Of a DNA stretch of 64,000 bases, positions 1 to 6,434 are shown piece by piece. The number at the start of each line of letters is the position of its first letter. Positions within the stretch are counted from its first letter, which is position 1. Both the position numbers and the translations under genes were made by a program. Location of the stretch: NCBI GenBank assembly GCA_946406435.1, contig CAMJKP010000003.1, positions 1 through 64,000 on the forward strand, given 5' to 3'. Below the pieces are notes generated by a model. The model did no database searches. It saw only the letters and a program-made list of their open reading frames with translations, and had not been told where the DNA came from. This DNA comes from an uncultured Prevotellaceae bacterium. Lineage in GTDB: Bacteria; Bacteroidota; Bacteroidia; Bacteroidales; Bacteroidaceae.

Positions 1-819
1 ACCATTAGGATTGGAATAGCCATTAGACTTCTGACTGTAGTCTCCACTGCCATCAGACAAGGCGTTGTTTGATTGTGGTGACAGTCCTACTTGCTGTACT
101 GATGGCACATCATTTCTTTTCCCTTCATTCTGACTGCCATCGGCTTCTACATGCGAAGAAGGGATGTCAGCAGACTGATGGGAAATGTTGTTCTGAGAAG
201 AATCGGATGTTCTTTCATCCGTCACAGATTTACCCACATTGTCACTATCATTAGATTGTAGTGACGGATGGAACACATGACCATCGGCAGAAGGAACAAC
301 GCCCACGCTAGTTACTTGGGAATTGTAGAAACCTGAGTCAGAACCTTCCGCACCTTTGTTTCTGTCATCTGGCACCTCAATAGTGAATACCCTTGCAGGT
401 GGAACTTCCGCGGTGACGATTGCAGTGCCGTCGGCATTCCTTCTTGTTGCGAACGGATTCTTGACAAACCTGCCATCCACATACCAGCCCGAAAAAGCAT
501 GAAGCGTATGGATGCGGTTATCTCCTACCTTCTGTGAAGAGGAAATACCCAGAGCCTCCATCGCCTCTATAAGTTTGGGAACCGTCTTGCGGTCTTTATC
601 CCAGATCTTGGCAAGTTGGGTGTTGTCAACCATCACTTGGCCGGGCAAGATTTCAACCTGTTGAGTCTTGCTTATCTGTACCAGTTTCGTTTCGCGTTCA
701 GCGAGTTCTACAAGCGACATGAAGCATTCCATGCGGTCAATCTTGTACTTCTTGCTGCGGAGATACTTCATCTGTTCCTCGGACAGAATGAAGCAGTAAT
801 GAATTATATGCTCGTTCAT
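1..819 (-). CDS. Partial DNA-binding-like protein of an integrative element (C-terminus off the left edge)
   Basis: This reading frame is absent from the ORF track because it has no stop inside the window. Read on the minus strand from the ATG at 819 it stays open for 273 codons to base 1. The N-terminus (MNEHIIHYCFILSEEQMKYL) is followed at about residues 65-100 by a helix-turn-helix-like stretch (NTQLAKIWDKDRKTVPKLIE). From about residue 150 the protein becomes rich in S, N, Q, D and G, as in a disordered tail. It starts 12 bp after the stop of the HTH gene at 832, so the two are probably one transcript. I do not recognise a named family. The context of recombinase, excisionase-like protein and membrane protein suggests an accessory or replication/mobilisation regulator of the element, but that is inference. 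Confidence 0.7.
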   Translation of the reverse strand, partial: MNEHIIHYCFILSEEQMKYLRSKKYKIDRMECFMSLVELAERETKLVQISKTQQVEILPGQVMVDNTQLAKIWDKDRKTVPKLIEAMEALGISSSQKVGDNRIHTLHAFSGWYVDGRFVKNPFATRRNADGTAIVTAEVPPARVFTIEVPDDRNKGAEGSDSGFYNSQVTSVGVVPSADGHVFHPSLQSNDSDNVGKSVTDERTSDSSQNNISHQSADIPSSHVEADGSQNEGKRNDVPSVQQVGLSPQSNNALSDGSGDYSQKSNGYSNPNG

Positions 820-831
820 AATTGCTTGATT

Positions 832-1269
832 TTAGATTTTATCCCCATCAAAAGGTTTTGCAATAGGTTGACTTCGTCGAGCTAAACCTTCATCGTTCCA
901 GCTGGACTTGTTCGGCTTGCGCTTGTGCGATGCAAGGATTGCAGCGTTCTGTTCCTCATCCGTCAGAGGGATGGGATTCTTGCGGTTCGCTTCCAGCCAC
1001 TTGTCTATCTCATCAAGGTAGATGACCCATCGCTTGCCTGGCTTGGAGCCGGGGATTTCCCTGTTCGCGAGTTTCTGATAGATGGTCGCAAGGGGAATGT
1101 TGGTGTACTCGGCAACCTGCTCTGGCGTGACAGGGCGGTGTCTGTTCTCTCTCTGCTGAGTTGGTCTGTTCTGAAGGTTCAGCAGTAACGCCTTCATGCC
1201 CGATACTTCATCCCGAAGTTCGGCGATGACCTGCGGAAGGTCATTGAACGTAATTTGATCTTTTATCAT
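832..1269 (-). CDS. Excisionase/MerR-type helix-turn-helix DNA-binding protein
   Basis: A 145-residue protein. After a short coiled N-terminus (LRDEVSGMKALLLNL) it has a classic HTH_17/excisionase module: PVTPEQVAEYTNIPLATIYQ, then KLANREIPGSKPGKRWVIYL and a DEIDKWLEANR helix. Such modules bind element ends or promoters and steer excision or transcription. The ORF track extends to 1338, but the first 23 residues (MACPPIHNG...) do not look like part of the domain. The ATG at 1269 (MIKDQITFNDL) is the better start. It lies upstream of the partial gene at 819 with a 12-bp gap. A 12-bp motif TCACGCAGTTGA sits about 100 bp upstream and recurs upstream of the integrase. HTH identity is secure; the role in excision is inferred. 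Confidence 0.8.
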   Translation of the reverse strand: MIKDQITFNDLPQVIAELRDEVSGMKALLLNLQNRPTQQRENRHRPVTPEQVAEYTNIPLATIYQKLANREIPGSKPGKRWVIYLDEIDKWLEANRKNPIPLTDEEQNAAILASHKRKPNKSSWNDEGLARRSQPIAKPFDGDKI

Positions 1270-1367
1270 TTGACAACACGACCCTTTAGTGGAATCGTGC
1301 TGCAAAGGAACCCCGTTATGAATCGGAGGGCAAGCCACAGTTTTATAACTGGTGCGTCACGAAACAA

Positions 1368-1379
1368 TCACGCAGTTGA
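1368..1379. promoter_or_regulatory. Candidate operator TCACGCAGTTGA, copy 1
   Basis: The 12-mer TCACGCAGTTGA lies in the leader of the HTH gene and recurs exactly at 4147-4158 upstream of the integrase. Flanking bases are also partly similar (ATAACT on one side, a TTATT stretch on the other). In both places it lies about 65 bp upstream of a TTTG-type -7-like box. This suggests a shared operator for an element-encoded regulator. Confidence 0.45.
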
Positions 1380-1609
1380 GCCTTGTTTTTGGCTGTTATT
1401 CGTGGATAAAACAGGATTTTGAAGCGGATTTTGACAATATTGAACATATAAGTATAATGAATGACAATTGGGATTTCGGCTGTTTTTGGGGTAAGATTTC
1501 AGTGCAAAAGGGCATAGGAACATCAGGACCACACCAAAGTTTGGCTTCTAATGTGGCTCCAATATGTGATGTCTAAGTATAGATGCTGAATAGGTGAGAA
1601 AGATTGGTA

Positions 1610-2557
1610 TCAGCCTTTCTCTACGCCCAGTTGTGAAGGAATATGGAATAGCAGTCCGTCTGCTCCCTGGATGTCACAATGTATCTGGTCGCTGTTGGAT
1701 GTGACTGTCAAGTTCCTGAGTGTGCTATGTGACAATGGCTCCCCACTGGCTGTTACGCACAATGAAGCAAAACGACGCTCGATATAGCAGGCGCAATCAT
1801 CGTTGCTGTAAACCTTGCCTTTGCCAAGTCCCAACCTTATGGCAATGCTCCAGACCAGATGACGGACATCGAAGCTGCTCAGTTTAGTCTTGTATCTCTT
1901 CCACTCAACTTCAGGACGATAGTTGTGATCCATGGCAAATCTCAACAGGTCTGTACAGAACTCGTCCATGTCTTCCTCGTAAATAAAAGGTGACATGATG
2001 TATAGAAGGTATTCATGAATGGTGTCCAGTTTCTTCTTCTGGTTTTCTGCCTGACTTTGATAAAAGTCATCAATGCCTTGCTGGTAGGTTGCACTGGCAT
2101 GGTTTTCTTTCGGGAGTACTTCAGTATCTTCCGCACATACCTCTTCTACAACCTCTGTCTCATTTATCTCTTCAGTGGTTTCCACTTCGCAAATGGTATC
2201 AATGTTTTCAGACTCGTTGATAATAGGTATTGCCTCCAAAAGAAAAACAGGTTTCTGTGCTGTTGATTCATTTGTTGCAGTTTGATAATTGCAAGCATGA
2301 GTCTTGGTTTTCCTCGTCTGCGCTATTCCCACGAAAGCATACTGCACAGCCATATACATTGACCATAGGACAATTACTGACATCATGTAGATGATACCGA
2401 CAGGAACAATGTCATCGGGTAAGATTGAGTCAGCCCACTGACAAAGTGGAATTGAAAGAAGAAGTACTGCAACTCCCGGCAGTATTCTTGTGGAGATCCA
2501 TTCTAGTCGGATGGATGCCTCCCGTGAAGTGATTGAAGATGGTGAATCTATTTTCAT
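1610..2557 (-). CDS. Element-encoded membrane protein of unknown function
   Basis: A 315-residue protein. Two hydrophobic segments near the N-terminus (about residues 24-45 and 50-78) should anchor it in the inner membrane. An acidic linker of about 60 residues rich in E and T follows. The C-terminal globular region (about 180-315) contains IYEEDMDEFCTDLLRFAMDH and DVRHLVWSIAIRLGLGKGK. The start is supported by a perfect minus-strand -7 box 43 bp upstream. It lies between the integrase and the HTH gene of the same element. I recognise no named domain. Proteins of this shape are known to me only as hypothetical passengers of Bacteroidales mobile elements, so no function is assigned. Confidence 0.75.
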   Translation of the reverse strand: MKIDSPSSITSREASIRLEWISTRILPGVAVLLLSIPLCQWADSILPDDIVPVGIIYMMSVIVLWSMYMAVQYAFVGIAQTRKTKTHACNYQTATNESTAQKPVFLLEAIPIINESENIDTICEVETTEEINETEVVEEVCAEDTEVLPKENHASATYQQGIDDFYQSQAENQKKKLDTIHEYLLYIMSPFIYEEDMDEFCTDLLRFAMDHNYRPEVEWKRYKTKLSSFDVRHLVWSIAIRLGLGKGKVYSNDDCACYIERRFASLCVTASGEPLSHSTLRNLTVTSNSDQIHCDIQGADGLLFHIPSQLGVEKG

Positions 2558-2599
2558 TGTCTTTATGTGTTATTGTTCGTTGTTTCAGAAAACGCGCTG

Positions 2600-2607
2600 C
2601 AAAGTTA
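2600..2607 (-). promoter_or_regulatory. Bacteroidetes -7 promoter box (TAACTTTG) for the membrane protein gene
   Basis: Perfect match to TAnnTTTG on the minus strand, 43 bp before the ATG at 2557. A second perfect box (TACCTTTG) lies at 2746-2753 in the same orientation. The 304-bp gap 2558-2861 holds these two boxes and no convincing gene. Confidence 0.6.
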
Positions 2608-2745
2608 AGAAGATTTTTGCTTATGACGTATAGTCTTTTCGTCTGTAGGCCAGAGATTTATGTTTATTTGTGAATCATACTTGAAGTGAGTATGATTTTC
2701 ACACTTGGCCTTTTCCTCCTTTTTCGCAGTTGTTTGATTGCTTGG

Positions 2746-2753
2746 CAAAGGTA
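2746..2753 (-). promoter_or_regulatory. Second upstream -7 box (TACCTTTG)
   Basis: Perfect TAnnTTTG match on the minus strand, just downstream of the integrase stop. It could be a distal promoter for the gene at 1610-2557. Weaker than the proximal box because of its distance. Confidence 0.35.
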
Positions 2754-2861
2754 TAACGAAAAATGAGAGCCAATCCTGTTGGTTCTCATCTTTCCATGTT
2801 TGTGACCTGAAAATAGTATCTTTGGTTTCATTTCTCGAAGAAATAGAACCAACAAATAGGT

Positions 2862-4025
2862 TTATCCCTGCCCGACGACTTTCAGTTGCGGAGTTATCTT
2901 TGGCTTCAACGTGATGCGGTTGACCGACTCGCGCTTGCTCTCGTCAGCCATGTTCGCATAAATCTGAGTGGTTTCCACATTTTTGTGTCCGAGCATGTGC
3001 TGGACGGTGTAGATGCCTGTTCCTGCATCAACCTGCAAGGAGCCAAAGGTATGGCGGGCGCAGTGGAATGTGATGTGCTTGGTGATGCCTGCTGCCTTCA
3101 GCCAGTTCTTCAAGGTGGTGCCAGTCATTTTGTCCTTGAAGTCTGGGAAGACTTTTGCATCGGGTTCGTGTTCTCCGTCATCGAAGCCAATGAGTTCAAG
3201 TGCCTCTTCGCTGACTGGGTTGTTCACGAGCTGCTGAGTCTTCTGCATACGCACTGTGATATACATGCCTCCATCTCCGTATGGCTGAATCTTCTTCCAT
3301 GTCAGCGCCTTGACGTCGCTCTTTCTGAGTCCTGTGAGGCAGGAGAAGAGGAATGCTTTCTTCAATACAGGTTCTTTGCAGTCGGTGTTGGCAAGATTTA
3401 CGAGTTCCGGCTGTGAGAGGTGTTCCTTCTCCGTAGGAATGGTGTCTATCCTGTCAAGGAAGCCATTGGGATTCTCCTTGATCTTGTGGTCACGGTAGGC
3501 AGTGTGGAGAACGGCACGGAAGGTTGACCAGTAGCCTGCAATGGTGTTGGTGTGCAGTTTCTGCTTCTTGTGGATGGTCTGTGGAGCGGTATAAAGGTAC
3601 TCCTTGAACTTGTTGCACAGGTCAACGTCTATCTCCCCGAAGGTGCATTTCCCTTCGCAGAAGGTTTCGAAATGCTTATAGACGTTCTGCCACTTGGTGT
3701 TCCTGGCATCGGCCCTCTTCTTGAACCATGCGAGGAAGCTGCCTTTCTCCTTTTCTCTGTCGAAGAAGTCGTAGCGTTCATTCACGATGCTCTCATAGCG
3801 TCGGCAGCGCAGTGCCTCGGCTTTCTCCGTCATGCGCTCGTTGTAGTCACGCTCGCGCTGGTTCTTGGGCTTGGCAAAGATGTAGATGCCAAGTGACTCA
3901 TGTCGCTGTACCTTCATGGTTGACTCGTCCCTGTAGCCGGGATAGTAGTCAAGGTAGAAACTCAGTTGCGTACCTTTCTTTATCTTACGCGTACGCAAGG
4001 TTACTGTCTTGCAAATGTTACTCAT
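2862..4025 (-). CDS. int: Tyrosine recombinase (site-specific integrase)
   Basis: A 387-residue phage-type integrase that would cut and rejoin the element ends with the chromosome. Order: an arm-binding N-terminus, a SAM-like core-binding region (about 95-195), and a catalytic domain (about 200-370). Catalytic residues are visible: R234 in TGLRKSD, the H321xxR324 box in HCARH, H347 in LGHKN and nucleophile Y356 in TQIYANM. Length fits the Bacteroidales family of about 380-410 residues. It sits about 1.5 kb from the inferred right end of the element, as element integrases usually do. An imperfect -7 box (TTACTTTG) upstream overlaps half of an AACTGCGTGA motif, so repression by an element protein is plausible. 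Confident of the family; the target core sequence is unknown. Confidence 0.95.
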   Translation of the reverse strand: MSNICKTVTLRTRKIKKGTQLSFYLDYYPGYRDESTMKVQRHESLGIYIFAKPKNQRERDYNERMTEKAEALRCRRYESIVNERYDFFDREKEKGSFLAWFKKRADARNTKWQNVYKHFETFCEGKCTFGEIDVDLCNKFKEYLYTAPQTIHKKQKLHTNTIAGYWSTFRAVLHTAYRDHKIKENPNGFLDRIDTIPTEKEHLSQPELVNLANTDCKEPVLKKAFLFSCLTGLRKSDVKALTWKKIQPYGDGGMYITVRMQKTQQLVNNPVSEEALELIGFDDGEHEPDAKVFPDFKDKMTGTTLKNWLKAAGITKHITFHCARHTFGSLQVDAGTGIYTVQHMLGHKNVETTQIYANMADESKRESVNRITLKPKITPQLKVVGQG

Positions 4026-4087
4026 ACTTGTATGAAATTTGTTTTGTTAATAATCGAAGGCTATGCGTCTCATAGCAGGTGCAAAGT

Positions 4088-4158
4088 AACTGCGTGATGG
4101 AAGAGTGACCAACTTACCCTTTCATAACTCATGGATAATTGTACTTTCACGCAGTTGA
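4088..4158. promoter_or_regulatory. Integrase upstream region with inverted AACTGCGTGA / TCACGCAGTT operators
   Basis: AACTGCGTGA at 4088-4097 and TCACGCAGTTGA at 4147-4158 form an inverted pair about 50 bp apart. The proximal half abuts the probable integrase -7 box (TTACTTTG at about 4078-4085). The distal half is the 12-mer also found at 1368-1379. The layout suggests a looping or cooperative repressor site. Confidence 0.45.
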
Positions 4159-4174
4159 TGCTTATTATTGGGCA

Positions 4175-5149
4175 TTATTGGAGCCTGTAAGCCCCGAATT
4201 GTGCAAGTCTGCTTGCCATTATTCGGTCTAATTCCTCCTTGACGATGAGGTTCTGCACTCCGACTTTCACCTTCGTGAGGTTGTTCGTCTTGACGATAAC
4301 GCAGATGTTGCTCTTGGTCATGCCGTACTTCTCGGCAGCTTCGGTGGTGGTGTAATAGGCATCACTCGCCTTCAGGTCGGGACGGAAGATGTCATCAAGA
4401 TGTTTCTTTGAGTAATAGGTCGTGCCATATTCTCGCTTGGTGGGAATATGGCGGCGGTAGGCTTGGGTGCGCAAGGATTCCTTGGTCGTGGAATAGAGTA
4501 CTACTGCCTCATCCGTAGTCAGCCATTCTGTTATGGCTTCTATCTCAGCAGGAACTCCGAAGAGCGCATCCATGTGCTTTCGGCTATAATAGTTCTTGCC
4601 TGCAATCTTGCACATAGGTATGTTGTTCCTCTTGGCAGATACATAGAGCCATGACTTCTTTACCTTGTAGATAGCCATAACGTCCTCGCCAGAGATGTAT
4701 TCAAGTGGCTCGATGTTCTGAACAGAATCCTCTTTTCTCGCTGGCTTACTTGAAGCACGTCCTTTCTTCAACGATAGGGAAGAAGGAGTCAAGGGCTTGT
4801 AGGTTGGCAATACTCTATGATAAGGATTGCCAGCAAGCATCTTCTCGATGTCAGCCTTGCGGATGAAAGCCATACGGCTGCTGATTCGTGATGCAGGAAG
4901 TTTACCCTCGTTTACCAACTTGTAAACGTACTGACGGGAGCATCCCATGAGGATGGCAGCCTTGGAGAATGTGAGATACTCCTGGCTGGCGATGTCTATA
5001 ACTGGCTGGACTGCCTTCAAAAAGTCCTGTTGTCTTTTCTTGCGCTGAGCCTTTGCTGCCTCAGCACATTGTTCTGAGCAATACCTCTGCGAGCCGCTGT
5101 TACAAGTGAACTCCTTGCCGCAGAAGGCGCATTTTCTTGTCTTTCTCAT
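4175..5149 (-). CDS. Zinc-finger protein with four tandem excisionase-like HTH modules
   Basis: A 324-residue protein. The N-terminus carries a treble-clef-like zinc motif: C7xxC10 (CAFCGKEF) and YCSEQC (C24, C28). Four HTH_17/MerR-like modules follow. They begin near YLTFSKAAILMGCSRQYVYK (about 55-105), YISGEDVMAIYKVKKSWLYV (about 150-197), WLTTDEAVVLYSTTKESLRT (about 208-256) and YYTTTEAAEKYGMTKSNICV (about 265-312). The first is the most canonical and is followed by a linker rich in S, K and P. The gene lies upstream of the integrase in the same direction and has a perfect -7 box at 5398-5405. A 10-bp iteron array sits in its 245-nt leader. A role as recombination directionality factor or element regulator is inferred. 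Confidence 0.85.
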   Translation of the reverse strand: MRKTRKCAFCGKEFTCNSGSQRYCSEQCAEAAKAQRKKRQQDFLKAVQPVIDIASQEYLTFSKAAILMGCSRQYVYKLVNEGKLPASRISSRMAFIRKADIEKMLAGNPYHRVLPTYKPLTPSSLSLKKGRASSKPARKEDSVQNIEPLEYISGEDVMAIYKVKKSWLYVSAKRNNIPMCKIAGKNYYSRKHMDALFGVPAEIEAITEWLTTDEAVVLYSTTKESLRTQAYRRHIPTKREYGTTYYSKKHLDDIFRPDLKASDAYYTTTEAAEKYGMTKSNICVIVKTNNLTKVKVGVQNLIVKEELDRIMASRLAQFGAYRLQ

Positions 5150-5300
5150 TTGACTCCTTTTTATGTGGTTTTACAATCAATTTCATGCAAACCGCCACGG
5201 AGTGAACTTTCGTCAATCATTGACACCCATTGTCAACTCATTCCACGATGTCACGTTCTTCAAATGAGGTCACTTCCTTGCTCTTTTCCCTCTCGTTCAT

Positions 5301-5350
5301 CAGTCAACCGTTGTCCACTCTTGTCAACCTTTGTCAACCCTGTCCACGAG
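5301..5350. repeat. Five helically phased 10-bp iterons (TTGTCAACcn)
   Basis: Between 5301 and 5350 the units cagtcaaccg, ttgtccactc, ttgtcaacct, ttgtcaaccc and tgtccacgag follow one another at 10-bp steps. A further ATTGTCAAC lies at 5229-5237. One unit per helical turn implies proteins bound along one face of the DNA. The array lies between the -7 box and the start codon of the four-HTH gene and about 180 bp inside the inferred element end, so it may be an operator or recombinase arm sites. Confidence 0.6.
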
Positions 5351-5397
5351 ATGGCAAAATAAAAGCCCTCAAAATTCTCCGCGGTAGAAATGCGTTG

Positions 5398-5405
5398 CAA
5401 AGGTA
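5398..5405 (-). promoter_or_regulatory. -7 promoter box (TACCTTTG) for the four-HTH gene
   Basis: Perfect TAnnTTTG on the minus strand, followed by CAACGC. It gives an unusually long leader of about 240 nt that carries the iterons. Confidence 0.55.
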
Positions 5406-5499
5406 AGCGGATTTTTGAGAACTACCAAAAAACGAGTCTGAAGTGTTAAAATCTAAAAGTAGTTGATATACAAGGGTTTATCTCTATGTGTTTTTCGTT

Positions 5500-5545
5500 G
5501 TTTATTGTTGTTTAGAGGTCTCTAAATACAACAAGCTGAAAAAGC
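5500..5545. mobile_element. Inferred right boundary (attR region) of the integrative element
   Basis: The BspA-like frame reads normally through a typical repeat (IGYGAFSAC) and then diverges within a few codons to a stop (CCI*), close to 5525-5540. Beyond it lies element DNA with integrase and HTH genes. A junction here explains both the truncated gene and the position of the integrase. The other end is outside the window, so the duplicated core cannot be read. Confidence 0.5.
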
Positions 5546-5878
5546 TCCATAACCTATGCTCGTTACGGAATTAGGAATTGTAACGGAATTTAGTTCTGGG
5601 CAACGAGAGAATGCATCCATAGAAATTCTCGCCACTTTATAATCTTTGCCATAAGTTACTGTTGCAGGAATAACAACATCGCCTGAATATTTTTTTTCAC
5701 CATCAGTAACTTCCGCTTCACCAAAAATACGACTATTTTTTTTGAAATCAAAATAATCAAGATTATAATACAAACCATTAATCTCTGTTTGCTCACCAAC
5801 AGCCTTTTGAGCATGTCCTGCCACTGACACTACCAGTGTCAGCATAAGCATTAAGAATTTCATTGATTTTGTCATCAT
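5522..5878 (-). pseudogene. BspA-like leucine-rich repeat protein, 3'-truncated by the element
   Basis: A 118-residue fragment. It has a signal peptide (MKFLMLMLTLVVSVAGHAQ), a BspA-family lead-in (GLYYNLDYFDF, then YSGDVVIPATVTY) and the first leucine-rich repeats (FSRCPELNSVTIPNSVTSIG). It stops abruptly after about one and a half repeats. Intact relatives are several hundred residues long, as the gene at 33968 shows. BspA-type proteins are secreted adhesins. The truncation coincides with the inferred element junction, so the rest of the gene may lie beyond the other end of the element. A perfect -7 box lies 46 bp upstream. Confidence 0.75.
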
Positions 5879-5923
5879 CGATGCTTTTTAAGTTTCGTTA
5901 TTATACCGTTTTTATTTCTGGTG

Positions 5924-5931
5924 CAAAGTTA
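5924..5931 (-). promoter_or_regulatory. -7 promoter box (TAACTTTG) for the truncated BspA gene
   Basis: Perfect TAnnTTTG on the minus strand inside the left arm of the 344-bp inverted repeat, 46 bp before the BspA start. Confidence 0.55.
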
Positions 5932-6098
5932 CAAAATTTTTCTTGCGGTTCACGAATTTTTCCCGATTTTTTTTGTGTTTTGTGAGTATTTTTTTGAATT
6001 AGCACCTACAGCCTCTGTAACTTATGCGGTGTCATTAGTGTCAAGTGTCATTGGTGTCATTAAGAATTTTCTAATTGTAGGGAAAGTGTATTTCTGTT

Positions 6099-6136
6099 CA
6101 TAATAATATATAAAAATATTTTTATATATTATTATG
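6099..6136. repeat. Perfect 38-bp AT-rich palindrome
   Basis: The sequence from CATAATAATATATAAAAATA to its exact reverse complement is perfect over 38 bp with no spacer. It lies near the centre of the larger inverted repeat and would extrude as a cruciform. Confidence 0.75.
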
Positions 6137-6253
6137 GCCTCCCCCCGCACTTCAAAGTTGCTTAATGACACTCGTGACACCTGACACCAATGACACCACA
6201 GAAAAATTTTAAAAAAGTTGCCGAAAGATTCGTGAACCGCAATGAGAATGTTG

Positions 6254-6308
6254 TAACTTTGCACTCGTAAAAACAAGGACGTGCGCCTACCGTTGGGCTA
6301 ACACGCAC
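6254..6308 (+). promoter_or_regulatory. Orphan -7 box (TAACTTTG) with a leader hairpin
   Basis: A perfect TAACTTTG box at 6254-6261 is followed by a hairpin at 6281-6308 (GTGCG pairs with CGCAC, with an inner GCC/GGC stem). No plus-strand gene follows; the next gene is on the other strand. The layout resembles the promoter-plus-hairpin leaders before trmB (39006) and the barrel gene (42451). Confidence 0.45.
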
Positions 6309-6329
6309 CTCAATCAAAGACAGCTAAAA

Positions 6330-6410
6330 GAGGCTCAAGTCCGTTATGATACCGTTATAAAGCCGTTGCAAGTCCGTTCCCCACAGCGGTGCTAAGCCCT
6401 ATCCGGAAGG
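6330..6410. repeat. Short degenerate repeats of the 'aagtccgtt' type
   Basis: Several units like caagtccgtt, gataccgtta, aaagccgttg and caagtccgtt follow one another with a period of about 10 bp. The same theme occurs at 53748-53806. It fills the gap between the inverted repeat and the end of the gene at 6435. Confidence 0.45.
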
Positions 6411-6434
6411 GCGAATGAAGGGAAGGACAAAGGC

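Larger units (their letters stand above)
5921..6264. repeat. 344-bp imperfect inverted repeat with outward-facing promoters
   Basis: The outer arms match: gtgcaaagttacaa at 5921 pairs with ttgtaactttgcac at 6251-6264, and both run on into GCGGTTCACGAAT-type sequence. Inner arms also pair: 37 bp beginning ggtgtcattagtgtca at 6028 matches the reverse of 6161-6197 with five mismatches. The middle holds a perfect palindrome at 6099-6136. Each outer arm carries an outward-facing TAACTTTG box. No protein-coding frame is convincing. It resembles a MITE-like element or a duplicated and inverted regulatory region. Confidence 0.7.

Noticed and set aside
1352-1576. 74-residue plus-strand ORF
   Set aside because: Sits in the operator region upstream of the HTH gene with no homology I recognise.
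2664-2855. 63-residue minus-strand ORF between integrase and membrane protein
   Set aside because: Overlaps a promoter box and has an unusually basic random composition; no recognisable features.
5921-6264. Invertible phase-variable promoter
   Set aside because: The promoter boxes lie within the arms and both face outwards, so inversion of the middle would not change expression; no invertase nearby. Kept only as a repeat.
6022-6276. 84-residue minus-strand ORF in the inverted repeat
   Set aside because: Encoded by the repeat arms and palindrome; no plausible protein features.
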